A stretch of DNA of 64,000 nt from Ascarosepion bandense. Taxonomy: Eukaryota > Mollusca > Cephalopoda > Sepiida > Sepiidae. The notes beneath the pieces are model-generated. The model worked only from the letters and a program-made list of their open reading frames with translations. It searched no databases and was not told the DNA's origin. Position numbers and translations under genes: made by a program. Numbering within the stretch: position 1 is the first letter of the stretch; each line of letters opens with the position of its first letter. The stretch lies in the NCBI GenBank assembly GCA_037127315.1, contig JBBBDQ010001156.1, positions 3,987,501 through 4,051,500 on the forward strand. The letters run 5' to 3'. Positions 55,253-63,760 of the stretch are shown piece by piece.

Positions 55253-56123
55253 CAAGATAGTAAATAATACGGTTCCCAAGATAGTAAATAATAGGGTTAA
55301 CCAATTATCATCTAATATAAAAATTTTCAACGCAAGTAAAGAAATTTACGATAAGGCCCTTCAGAAAAGCGGTTTTATTAACAAGTTAACGTATAATGAG
55401 CCTGCTATAAACCCAGAATCATCTAAAACTAAAAACACCGGAAAATGTAGAAAAAGGAAGATAATTTGGTTTAACCCTCCTTATTGTAAACTAACTAATA
55501 TCAATATTGGTAAGTATTTTCTCATATTAATCGATAAACATTTTAATAATAGTAATCCCTTAAATAAAATTTTTAATAAATTCACCCTAAAAATCAGTTA
55601 CTCTTGCACCTCAAATATAGATGATGATATTAATTCCCATAATAGGCATATTTTAATGAACTTAAATAATACCGACGTCAAATCTGGAATTGTTGATAAA
55701 TGCAATTGTAATTCTGTGGATACCTGCCCGGTGCAGGGCAAATGTAAATCCACCCAAGTAATTTATGAAGCCCGTATTTCTCCATCTAACAACAAAGACA
55801 ATTACCGGACTTATATTGGTATGTCCGCAGGCAATTTCAAACAGAGACTTTACAAACACAGATACTCCTTTTCGAACCCTAACCAAAGATTCCAGACGGC
55901 ACTATCACGTAGATTCTGGAAAATGAAGGAGGAAGGGCAGGACCCTATAATCAGCTGGAAACTAATAGGCTCAGCCTGTACCCCTAAAAATTTTCTTGAT
56001 AGGTGCCGTCTATGTCTATTAGAGAAGATTCTGATTTTGAAGTATCCTCATCAGGACTTACTTTTGAATCTTAGAAAGGAATTCATTAATAAGTGCCGTC
56101 ATAGGTGGGATTTTAAATTTTAA
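55251..56123 (+). CDS. Penelope-like element, C-terminal ORF with GIY-YIG endonuclease
   Basis: 290 codons open from the end of a (TA)n run to TAA. Residues 1-60 contain PKIVNNRVNQLSSNIK and KALQKSGF, the end of the reverse-transcriptase part. IIWFNPPY lies at about residue 72, followed by NIGKYFLILIDKHF. A cysteine cluster C-x-C-x(6)-CPVQGKC starts at residue 151. The GIY-YIG nuclease follows: VIYEARI, YIG at 188-190, FKQRLYKH with the catalytic arginine, CRLCLLEK with the catalytic glutamate at about 256, LLNLRKE and a final CRHRWDF. All match the Penelope-like family. The first ATG (55656) is internal to the protein, so the true start is lost: the copy is 5'-truncated by or into (TA)n. Lack of stops suggests recent insertion. 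Confidence 0.93.
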
Positions 56124-56604
56124 ATTTTAAATTTTTAAATTTTAATTTTTAAATTTTAAATTTTTAAATTTGAAATTTTTTTTTAATAATTTTTATGTAT
56201 ATGTGTATGTTTGTGTGTGTATGTGTATATTTGTATATGTATTTGTGTATATATGTATATATGTATGTGTGTATATATGTATTTATGTGTGTAAAAAATT
56301 TTTTTAGCTATTTAAATGCTCTACTTATATTTCCCTTCATAATATTCATTAAATTTTTATATATTTTTATATGTATGTGTGTATGTGTGCATATGTATAA
56401 TGTATATATATATGTGTGTGTGTATGTGTGTATATGTATACATATGTGTGTGTATATATATATATTGTGTGTGTGGATTTTTAGTATATGTGTGTACATA
56501 TATGTTTGTGTATGCGCATGTATGTGTATATACGTATATAAGTGTGTGCATGTAATTGAATGTATGTGTGTGTATGTATGTATATATGTATTCATAATTG
56601 AAGA

Positions 56605-56673
<69 letters not shown>

Positions 56674-56700
56674 ACATATATGTATGTATAATTTTATATG
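56124..56700 (+). repeat. AAATTT repeats and long (TG)/(TA) imperfect microsatellite
   Basis: Just after the Penelope stop come AAATTTTAAATTTTTAAATT repeats to 56180, then TG/TA-rich sequence with a pure (TG)n at 56607-56671. Frames across it are artefacts. Confidence 0.9.
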
Positions 56701-56788
56701 ATTTTTTTTTTACCTTGCGGTATCTTTATTTAGTTTAAATTAAATGGCCTAATTTGTTAAAATTTATTTTAAATCATATATCTTTTTA

Positions 56789-57258
56789 ATTCCCTTTAAA
56801 AATAATTATACCTTTTAAGTAAAAGGCCTTTTTCTAATACTTCAACGTTTTTGGGAAGTTAGGTTTTTGAATATGTCCAGCGTCTGTAATATATAGAAAA
56901 AAAAGAAAGAAATTTTTTTTCTCTCTTACCTCACACCTTTTTTCCGTTTTACTTAACCTAATATCAATTCAACACGCCGTCTGTTCCTTTTACGTTACAA
57001 TTCTCTTTCCTTTTTTGCGAACCCAGGCGATGCCAATTTTTCTTTTCTTGTTTATTTTATTTTATTTTATACTTTTCTTTTTCTTTTTCTTTCTTTTTAA
57101 TTTTTTTTGCAAATCTATTTAAAAAGGAAAAATAGACTGATTTTTTTCTCCAGTTTCAGAAAGGAATTTTTTGTTGCTGAGGTGATGTGTTATTCCCTGT
57201 GGGGATTTCATATCGAAATGGTCATTCAACATCCTTGAATTAATCCTATTTAATTTAT
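56789..57258 (+). repeat. Penelope element 3' arm (inverted repeat, left)
   Basis: CTAATACTTCAACGTTTTTG, AATATGTCCAGCGTCTGTAA, TTGCTGAGGTGATGTGTTAT, CATATCGAAATGGTCATTC recur inverted at 58685-59196. Long inverted terminal repeats are typical of Penelope-like elements, and this arm lies directly 3' of the ORF. A local hairpin ATTCCC/GGGGAT sits at about 57192-57206. Confidence 0.8.
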
Positions 57259-57394
57259 ATTTGCTCTGTAATATTTTATTACATGGAGCTCTCTTCCTGG
57301 ATCATTTTTTAATATTGAAATAAAATTTTAATATTAATTAGGATCGGGTTTTTGGAATTTACCTTCCTGCTTTTTCTGCTTGGATTAAAGTATC

Positions 57395-57448
<54 letters not shown>

Positions 57449-57451
<3 letters not shown>

Positions 57452-57594
57452 CATTTGTAAACGAGTTATAACGCGACCTAGGTTTCTACCATTAGTGGTG
57501 TCTTCAGGTGATTTGCAATAATCATTGCAAATCACCTGAAGACACCACTAATGGTATAAACCTAAGTCGCCTTATAACTCGTTTACAAATGGAA
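57449..57594. repeat. 146-bp palindrome carrying two family C hammerhead-like motifs
   Basis: Arms 57449-57518 and 57523-57594 match with about five differences. The minus strand of the left arm reads CTGAAGA, ACC/GGT stem, GAAA, ACCTAGGT, GTC. The right arm has TAAA and CTAAGT, so it has decayed. Left end abuts (TA)n. Confidence 0.85.
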
Positions 57595-57688
57595 AATATT
57601 CAAAAGTTCTACAATATAATTGTATTGAAAACATTTTACTACAAATGTGCACTGGTCTAATTTTATTGTGACAAAAAACTAAGTAATT

Positions 57689-57725
<37 letters not shown>

Positions 57726-57836
57726 CGCTCTACGTTTGTATCGAGCACTCTTTATAGTAAATGCATGAACAGCAGATTAAAAAAACCTACGAGTTCCACA
57801 ACTTTGTTACACCATATATATATATATATATATATA

Positions 57837-57890
57837 TTGTAAACTCATTTTTTTTCTTTTGTTAATTCATCTTTCTGTAATTTTAATGTT
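57837..57890 (-). pseudogene. Duplicate scrap of the coiled-coil fragment
   Basis: Minus strand reads KLQKDELTKEKN then shifts frame by an added A. TTACAG just before AAAGATGAA looks like a splice acceptor, hinting at a genomic (intron-containing) origin. (TA)n abuts the other end. Confidence 0.5.
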
Positions 57891-57929
57891 TAATAATGGC
57901 CTGGAAAACTCAAACACAAATGCCAAATA

Positions 57930-57932
<3 letters not shown>

Positions 57933-57972
<40 letters not shown>
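57933..57972 (+). repeat. (CTT)n microsatellite
   Basis: About 13 CTT units. Confidence 0.96.
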
Positions 57973-57973
<1 letters not shown>

Positions 57974-58213
57974 AGTGATTATTTGACAAGACTTAACAAA
58001 TACCACATTCTTGTTTGTTTTTTCATGTTTCTGTCAAAAGTTGAATCCCAGCAGCTAACAAGGAAAAAAAGGCTAAATTTGCAGGGTTCTTTCTTACATC
58101 AATCCAGACCATCGATGGAGATAAGACCCCCAACTTGTTGCTTGGTTACCTGAAGGAGTATCACTACCTTGGACAATTACTGTGAGTTTTAATTTTTCTT
58201 CTGTTCATTCTCC

Positions 58214-58597
58214 AATCTCTTTGCATCTGCAAGATCCTTTTTAGATTTCATGAGCAGTTATTTCAATTTGTTACTCCTGTCTTCAATCTGTACTCCTTGT
58301 TCATCTATAGTGTCAATTTCTTTTTGTAAAGTTTTGCTCCTATCTTCATAATGTGTTACTTCATTTTGCAACTCCGCAATCTTTTCATTTTTCTTACTTA
58401 ATTGAACTTGTAAAGAAATTACAGTTCGTTCATAATCAGCAATTTCCAGATCCATCATGCTGCTCTGATTTGCTTCCTTTTTGGCAGAATTTAATTCTTC
58501 TGTTTGTGCTTGAAAGAGCTTGGTTTTTTCTTCAACAATCTTCTCAAGTTTATAATATTTAAGTGTAAACTCATTTTTTTCTTTTGTTAATTCATCT

Positions 58598-58603
<6 letters not shown>
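58214..58603 (-). pseudogene. Coiled-coil protein fragment, golgin GCC2-like (tentative)
   Basis: Minus strand from 58603 reads KDELTKEKNEFTLKYYKLEK, then MMDLEIADYERTVISLQVQL, then NKLK, stop (TAA at about 58255-58257), LLMKSKKDLADAKRLENEQ. Heptad-like leucines and charged residues show a coiled coil. The KLK-x-LL-x-KxKK-x-LAD stretch recalls vertebrate GCC2 (GCC185), a trans-Golgi golgin; that name is from memory and uncertain. The in-frame TAA and flanking (TA)n mark it as a broken copy and not a working exon. It lies between the two inverted arms of the Penelope-like element. Confidence 0.55.
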
Positions 58604-58636
<33 letters not shown>

Positions 58637-58647
58637 TATAGATATAT

Positions 58648-58684
<37 letters not shown>
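58603..58684 (+). repeat. (TA)n(GATA)n microsatellite
   Basis: TA run then GATA units, between the coiled-coil fragment and the Penelope right arm. Confidence 0.95.
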
Positions 58685-58686
<2 letters not shown>

Positions 58687-59196
58687 TAAATTAAAAAAGG
58701 ATTAATTCAATGATGTTGGATGATCATTTCGATATGAAAATCCCCACGAGGGATAACACATCACCTCAGCAACAGAAAAATCCTTTCAGAAACTGGAGAA
58801 AAATCAGTCTAATTTTCCTTTTTAAATAGATTTGCAAAGAAATTAAAAAAGAAAAAGAAAAAGAAACAAAAGAAAAAGATAAAACAAAATAAAATCAAAT
58901 AAACAAGAAAAGAAAAAATTGACATCGTCTGGGTTCGTAAAAAAAGGAAAGAGAATTGTAACTTAAAAATTAACGGACGGCCGTGTTGAATTGGTGTAAG
59001 GTTAAGCAACACGGAAAAAAGGTGGGAGATAAGAGAGATAAAGGAAGGACGGGAGGGAAAAAGAAAAGAAAAGAAAGAAAAAATTTTTTTATATATTACA
59101 GACGCTGGACATATTCAAAAACCTAACTTCCCAAAAACGTTGAAGTATTAGAAAAAGTCCTTTACTTAAAAAGACATAATTATTTTTAAAGGGAAT
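58685..59196 (-). repeat. Penelope element arm (inverted repeat, right)
   Basis: Inverted copy of 56789-57258, about 85-90 percent alike by eye, with A-rich differences in the middle. Confidence 0.8.
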
Positions 59197-59539
59197 AAAT
59201 GAGCGCAAGAGACAAAACGTATTAATGTGGAGAAGTTTTTTACTTAACTGAGAAATATTGTTTCAGTTATGCCGACATTAAGTTTCTTGAATACATAATT
59301 ATGTTGTCTTGATTGTTCGGGAGTTTTGTTTATCTTATTTCAGTCTTACCGCTTCCAAGTATCCCGAAGACGTTATTATGATGTTTTCAATTCTTCACGC
59401 TTTTTTTCTTTACACACATAAATCGTTTAAATTCTAATAATCTTCCACTCCACCACTTTTACCTAATATTGCGGTATCTATGTTCTTTATTTTAAATTTC
59501 CATAACATTATATATATGACCCCGTAACTGAATATTCTT

Positions 59540-59600
59540 TCACTGCCTGATGATGGTGAAAAGGCACTGAAAGCTGAAAGCTTTTGAGTTGCAGTCCTAT
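59540..59600 (+). repeat. Hammerhead-like motif (weak)
   Basis: CACTGC, CTGATGA, GTG/CAC stem, GAAA, GCT/AGC stem, CTT, and GCAGT further on. Core boxes are exact, but stem I pairs only with an eight-base bulge. May be a Penelope terminal repeat relic. Confidence 0.35.
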
Positions 59601-59624
59601 ATGTTATTATCATAAGACTAATAC

Positions 59625-59628
<4 letters not shown>

Positions 59629-59689
<61 letters not shown>

Positions 59690-59720
59690 CTCTACATATA
59701 TATATATATATATATATATA
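59629..59720 (+). repeat. (CT)n(CTAT)n(TA)n microsatellite
   Basis: Compound run leading directly into the ribozyme end of the next SINE. Confidence 0.95.
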
Positions 59721-59874
59721 GATTGTCCTCCGCAGACAGATCTGTTTCGCTGTATCACAGCTCATCAGTACGGTTAGACTCCGATTGCTCCCTAACCCAG
59801 GCTCGAAACCCCCGACCGAACTGGCATCAGTCGGCGAAGGCAGTCTTTTTTTTATCATATTAGGCGCCCAGCAG
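59721..59874 (-). mobile_element. Hammerhead SINE, family A copy A8 (A-box deleted)
   Basis: Minus strand: B-box GGTTTCGAGCC region near 59800, then the intact ribozyme. About 33 bases around the A box are deleted near 59836, so transcription is unlikely. It faces copy A9 across a short (TA)n. Confidence 0.78.
59724..59776 (-). ncRNA. Intact type I hammerhead fold in SINE A8
   Basis: Stem I CCGTA/TGCGG (five pairs, one wobble), core CTGATGA, stem II GCTGT/ACAGC with loop GAT, GAAA, stem III palindrome ACAGATCTGT, cleavage triplet GTC. Every conserved core base is present. Stem III has no loop, so a single molecule would fold poorly and a dimeric fold is likely, as known for other short-stem-III hammerheads. 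Confidence 0.85.
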
Positions 59875-59886
59875 TATATATATATA

Positions 59887-60206
59887 GTGAAGGATGACTA
59901 TTTACTCTCTCACACTATGACTGAGCACTCTGGAAAGATGGTAGACTTTAAAAAACAGCAGCTACTCTAGCAAGTATGTATCGTTCATTCAGCAATGAAT
60001 TAGAACACTCTCAGCTATTGGGCGTGTATAATGATAATCTACACGCTGAAAAGTTTGTCTTCTTCTACCGAGCGCCCATAGCTCAGAGGTAGAATCGCCG
60101 ACTGACGCCAGTTCGGTCCGGTTTCAATCCAGGGTTAAAAGCAATTGGAGTCTAACCCTACTGATGAGCTGTGATACAGCAAAACATATCTGTGTACGGA
60201 TGACTG
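59887..60206 (+). mobile_element. Full-length hammerhead SINE, family A copy A9
   Basis: The most complete copy: a 5' block (ACTGAGCACTCTGGAAAGAT, ATGAATTAGAACACTCTCAG), A box CCCATAGCTCAGAGGTAGAA (60074-60093), B box GGTTTCAATCC (60120-60130), then the ribozyme tail. About 320 bases between TA-rich ends. About 180 bases lie upstream of the A box, unusual for a tRNA SINE where the promoter is at the 5' end, so the transcript may cover only the last 130 bases. Confidence 0.85.
60155..60204 (+). ncRNA. Hammerhead fold in SINE A9, GAAA changed
   Basis: CTGATGA and stem II GCTGT/ACAGC are kept. GAAA is AAAA and stem III/cleavage region reads ACATATCTGTGTA, so pairing is weakened. Predicted inactive. 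Confidence 0.7.
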
Positions 60207-60537
60207 AATATATATATATTACTTTAAAAACAAGGAATTTATTAACAGTCTCAAGAGCTCTTTCGTTCAACATCTCATGAGGAGAAAATTGTTGGAATCG
60301 CACATGAAACGAAAAAACGGCAACGAAAATGAAGAGCAAAAAAAGGGGGGAACGCTAAAATAAATATACATATAAATATATATTTATAACGAGGGGAGGA
60401 GAAATCGAGAGTAAATAATTACAGATGGACCCTTAAAATAAAATATCCCCCAACAAATAAAGAGTCTCTTTATTTAAGAGATCAATTAGATAACGAGTGC
60501 ATCATGACACCACTTCATATATATATATATATATATA

Positions 60538-60592
60538 GTCATCCGCAGACAGAACTGTTTCGCTGCATCACAGCTCATCAGTACGGTTAGAC
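60538..60592 (-). ncRNA. Intact type I hammerhead fold in SINE A10
   Basis: Stem I CCGTA/TGCGG, core CTGATGA, stem II GCTGT/GCAGC (T-G wobble replaces T-A), GAAA, stem III ACAG/CTGT with TT loop, triplet GTC. All core bases conserved. Confidence 0.85.
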
Positions 60593-60832
60593 ATCCTATT
60601 GCTTTTTACTCAGGATTGAAACCCGACCGAACTGGCGTCAATCGGCGATTCTTCCTCTGGGTTATGAGCGTTCGGTGAAAGCAGGCATACTTTTTAGCGC
60701 ATATATTATCATTATACGCGCCCAATAGCTAGAGTGCTCTAATTCATTTTACTGAATGAGCGATGCCTACACGCCTGAGTAGCTACTGTTTTTCAAAGTC
60801 TACCATTCTTCCAGCGTGCTCAATCAAGGTGT

Positions 60833-60836
<4 letters not shown>
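60538..60836 (-). mobile_element. Near-full-length hammerhead SINE, family A copy A10
   Basis: Minus strand: 5' block (complement of CCAGCGTGCTCAATCAAGGT at 60812-60831), A box region (complement of TTCCTCTGGGTTATGAGC, changed), B box GGTTTCAATCC near 60620 and an intact ribozyme. (TA)n at both ends (60516-60537, 60837-60880). Confidence 0.85.

Positions 60837-60915
<79 letters not shown>
60837..60915 (+). repeat. (TA)n(TTA)n microsatellite
   Basis: TA to 60881 then TTA units. Confidence 0.95.
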
Positions 60916-61859
60916 TACGTGGTTTGTTAAGAAAATTGGGTCAAATAAAAAATTCGGGTGGATACAACATCGCCTTTCAGTTTGTGAAGAAGACCAGCAT
61001 AACAGCTGGTCAAACGAGTTCCAGATATCTAAAACCACACGACAAGTTCTCCAGCAATAACCGTAAACACATCGATTGCTGATCTAGAGAAACGAAGCCC
61101 ATATTGGTTTTGTGAAAGAAAACCGTGCGAAATGAGATAATTTTAACCAACTGAAATTGATTATAACTTCCATTACGTTAACAAAAAAGTAGATAACTAT
61201 TAAATCAATAATTCAAAAGATAAAACGGTTCATCTAAGTTCTTCAAACAAAAATCACGGAAGGACATGATTACATATTACACACAGTAAAATCAGGTCAA
61301 GCTACTCCTAATATGTCGACAGTGGAACTGGATGAAAATTTCTAAGCAAAGCAATCTACTTTATCACCAGTCGATGACAACACTGGAAACTGGTTGAAGA
61401 GAGGAGGGATTGAGAATTTACTCCTGATTAACACACCTTCACTGAGCCGCCATTTATCAGGTGAAACGAACTTGAGAGGCTATACGGTGTCTCACAATAT
61501 CAGCGAATAACGATGAGCGCACACAAAGAAGAGTTCGCTATGATCCGAGCTATCACGTTTATATAAGCCGAAGAAGTGGTTCCTGTAGGCTGTAGCGGCT
61601 GAACAGACAGGAGTGAACCAAGGAAAAAATTACGGTTCTTTTTATCTTCGAACAAATACATTACCCAAAAAAGAAACTATGGTGACACAATTTTCAAAAC
61701 GGAAGGACCTCGCTATGAAACTCTTAATTAATTACCATTCGGTATCAAAATAATGTCTTGTGAACAGTGAAAAGAAATATTTAATAAATGAGTGGAAAGA
61801 ATAGCTATAAACATGAATTGTCAAGAAGACCGAGTTGAAAATATACAACAAGCGTCCAA
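60916..61859. other. No recognisable gene
   Basis: Unremarkable AT-rich sequence. Short frames show no family resemblance. Confidence 0.45.
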
Positions 61860-62410
61860 AGAGTAGCTATGCTACAACTCCTGTACTGCTTCAACAATTA
61901 CCTGACCCCCCGTGCTATCCTCAACCTTTTCAATAGCCAGATCGGACCAAAAAAATGGTATACTTTTGCTACATTTGGAAATGAGCTGTCCGCTTCTCAC
62001 TTTCCAGTTTTGATAGATTTCAGAAGCCTCTTCGAGTCCTTGTGGGTGATATATTAATTTCTCACGGAAGTAAGGTCGAAAGTCTCTCACTGCTCTATCG
62101 CTATTTCAATGGAAAATACTTAGACGAACAACATTCCACCCGTTCTAAACTTTACGGTTAGAACCCACCATCTGACAGCCATTGTAGCGAATCACCTTCA
62201 TTCCCTTCGTATTCCATCGGTGATAAGTAAGTTTCATTCGAGCAGCCTCGTCCCACAAACCGCTGCTCTGTGAAACCGACTGTTTAAGTCTACGTTTAAT
62301 CGAAATCTCCCCTTACATATCCGCAATAAAGTGTGCCTCTTATTTTATAACCTTCTACCTGGAGTGGCTCCCGGACCTTGTACAGGGTGAACCTCACTGT
62401 AAGTAAAAAC
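61860..62410 (+). pseudogene. Old LINE C-terminal fragment
   Basis: Reads YCFNNYLTPRAILNLFNSQI near 61880, then shifted frames with SLLYRYFNGKYLDEQ near 62090 and SKLYG-type sequence near 62150. It follows the pattern after the reverse transcriptase of SRLWNSLP-type LINEs, but with many indels and stops. Clade cannot be given. Confidence 0.55.
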
Positions 62411-62654
62411 AAAGGAACAAAAAAAGCATATCGATCAGTGTTACTAGGAAAACGAATAGCGAATTCTGCTATTTGACTAACAGATTTAGCAACTTAAAAA
62501 TGTAAAGTATGGATAATGGAAAAATTTTTGGGATTAGAATTATTTATTAATTTGTTTTTACAGGTTATCAACCTTTTGTAACTTATTTAAAATTAGAAAA
62601 TATTTTTAAATTGTAGGAATTTGTTGAAGATAATATTGGTTTATTGATATAATT

Positions 62655-62915
62655 CATACTATTTAATCCATAACTAGGGGTACAAAAGATGTATTACTAC
62701 TTTTACCAAAATATTTATGCGTAAGTCAATATAACGAACGCAACTGAAATTGGAACACTATTCCTCGACTTCCAGTTCCGAGTCATTAAACCACCCACAC
62801 ATTCAGACTTACAGGAGGCATTCCCAAGTGGTCACCCATCTGGATACTAACCAGGCTCGACAGTACTTAATTTCTCTAATCGTGTAAGAACCAGTGTTTC
62901 AATGTAATGTAGTCC
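62655..62915 (-). mobile_element. 5S rRNA/tRNA composite SINE, copy 3
   Basis: Minus strand from about 62915: CATTACATTGAAACACTGGT, AAATTAAGTACTGTCGAGCC, CAGATGGGTGACCACTTGGG of a 5S-like head. Then the tRNA-like part (ATGACTCGGAACTGGAAGTC) and tail (complement of TTTAATCCATAACTAGGGGT). Same 5S-then-tRNA order as at 2.7 and 3.3 kb. Confidence 0.7.
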
Positions 62916-62989
62916 TGTATTAGCACGAAAAAGTCACTTGACATGGTGAGCATTGGAGCCATAACACACAAATATATTTGTAGACGAAT

Positions 62990-62994
<5 letters not shown>

Positions 62995-63033
<39 letters not shown>
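62995..63033 (+). repeat. (GA)n microsatellite
   Basis: About 39 bases of GA. Confidence 0.96.
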
Positions 63034-63037
<4 letters not shown>

Positions 63038-63404
63038 CTATAGTCAGATATTCTATCTAACAAGTAACTGTTCCGAGAAGGGAAACAACAAAAGATGAAA
63101 GGGAGTGACAAGGGAAGAACAGAGTTTGATAACCAGGAGAGTAAGTAAGGATCAAATCAAGAAAATAAGCATTCTTAGAGAAACAAGTAGGGAAATCTAC
63201 TATTTGACTGACAGATTGAGCAACAGAAGAATTAACAGTATGGTTACCGGCAAGCTCAGTAGGGTTAGACCGATGAAACCGCATGAGGATGAGCTTTAAA
63301 ATCGCCAAGCATAAAAGCATTTGCAGATGAATGAAGAGTTTACTAATTAACCAAAATCAACAAACAAACCAAATGAAACTGGCAAGCTTCCAGATGCTTT
63401 CATA

Positions 63405-63760
63405 CGAACGTTGTTTTGCGCTAGGTTTTACGATTTTCTAATCTTTTTTAATGATCTTTCTGATGTAATTAGTTCGCAAGTAGGCATCTATGCATCTTTT
63501 GTGTCTTGAGTCATGTTAGAGTAATGGTTAGTGATTCAGATTGAGGAATCGGATAGTTGAGTTCGATTTCCAGACAAGTTCCTTGCATTCACTTACGTAA
63601 TCAGTTCCTAAGTAGGCATCTATGCAGATGACAGTACCATTTACCCGCTTCCCAATAAGAAATCTTCTAAGGGTGACAAAGTAAACCTGACTGTTGCCCC
63701 TCAAAAGTACCTAAAGGCTGTGATTTAATGGGGTAGTTTCACACCAGGTGTCACCAATCC
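63405..63760 (+). pseudogene. LINE reverse-transcriptase catalytic fragment split by a SINE
   Basis: Reads RFYDFLIFFNDLSDVISSQV and GIYA at 63423-63494. After an inserted segment it resumes with GIYADDSTIY, holding the catalytic Y-A-D-D, at 63615-63645, then SSKGDKVNLTV. In-frame stops exist. The repeated GTAAT...ATCTATGCA stretch (63465-63494 and 63597-63626, three differences) looks like a long target-site duplication. Confidence 0.75.
63495..63596 (+). mobile_element. tRNA-SINE head fragment inside LINE
   Basis: Contains AGTAATGGTTAGTGATTCAG and B-box-like GAGTTCGATTTCC, then TTCCTTGCATTCACTTACG as in the local SINE. Only about 100 bases were inserted. Confidence 0.6.

Noticed and set aside
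56195..56701. 168-residue plus-strand frame rich in cysteine, valine and tyrosine
   Set aside because: It is a translation of the TG/TA microsatellite downstream of the Penelope ORF.
57180..57230. Hammerhead ribozyme in the Penelope arm (GAGGTGATG...CGAAATGGTC)
   Set aside because: GAAA-like box is present, but there is no CTGANGA box at the right place; only a simple hairpin is supported.
59887..60206. A real tRNA gene inside the SINE
   Set aside because: A and B boxes are tRNA-like, but the acceptor and anticodon arms do not pair convincingly and many copies exist.
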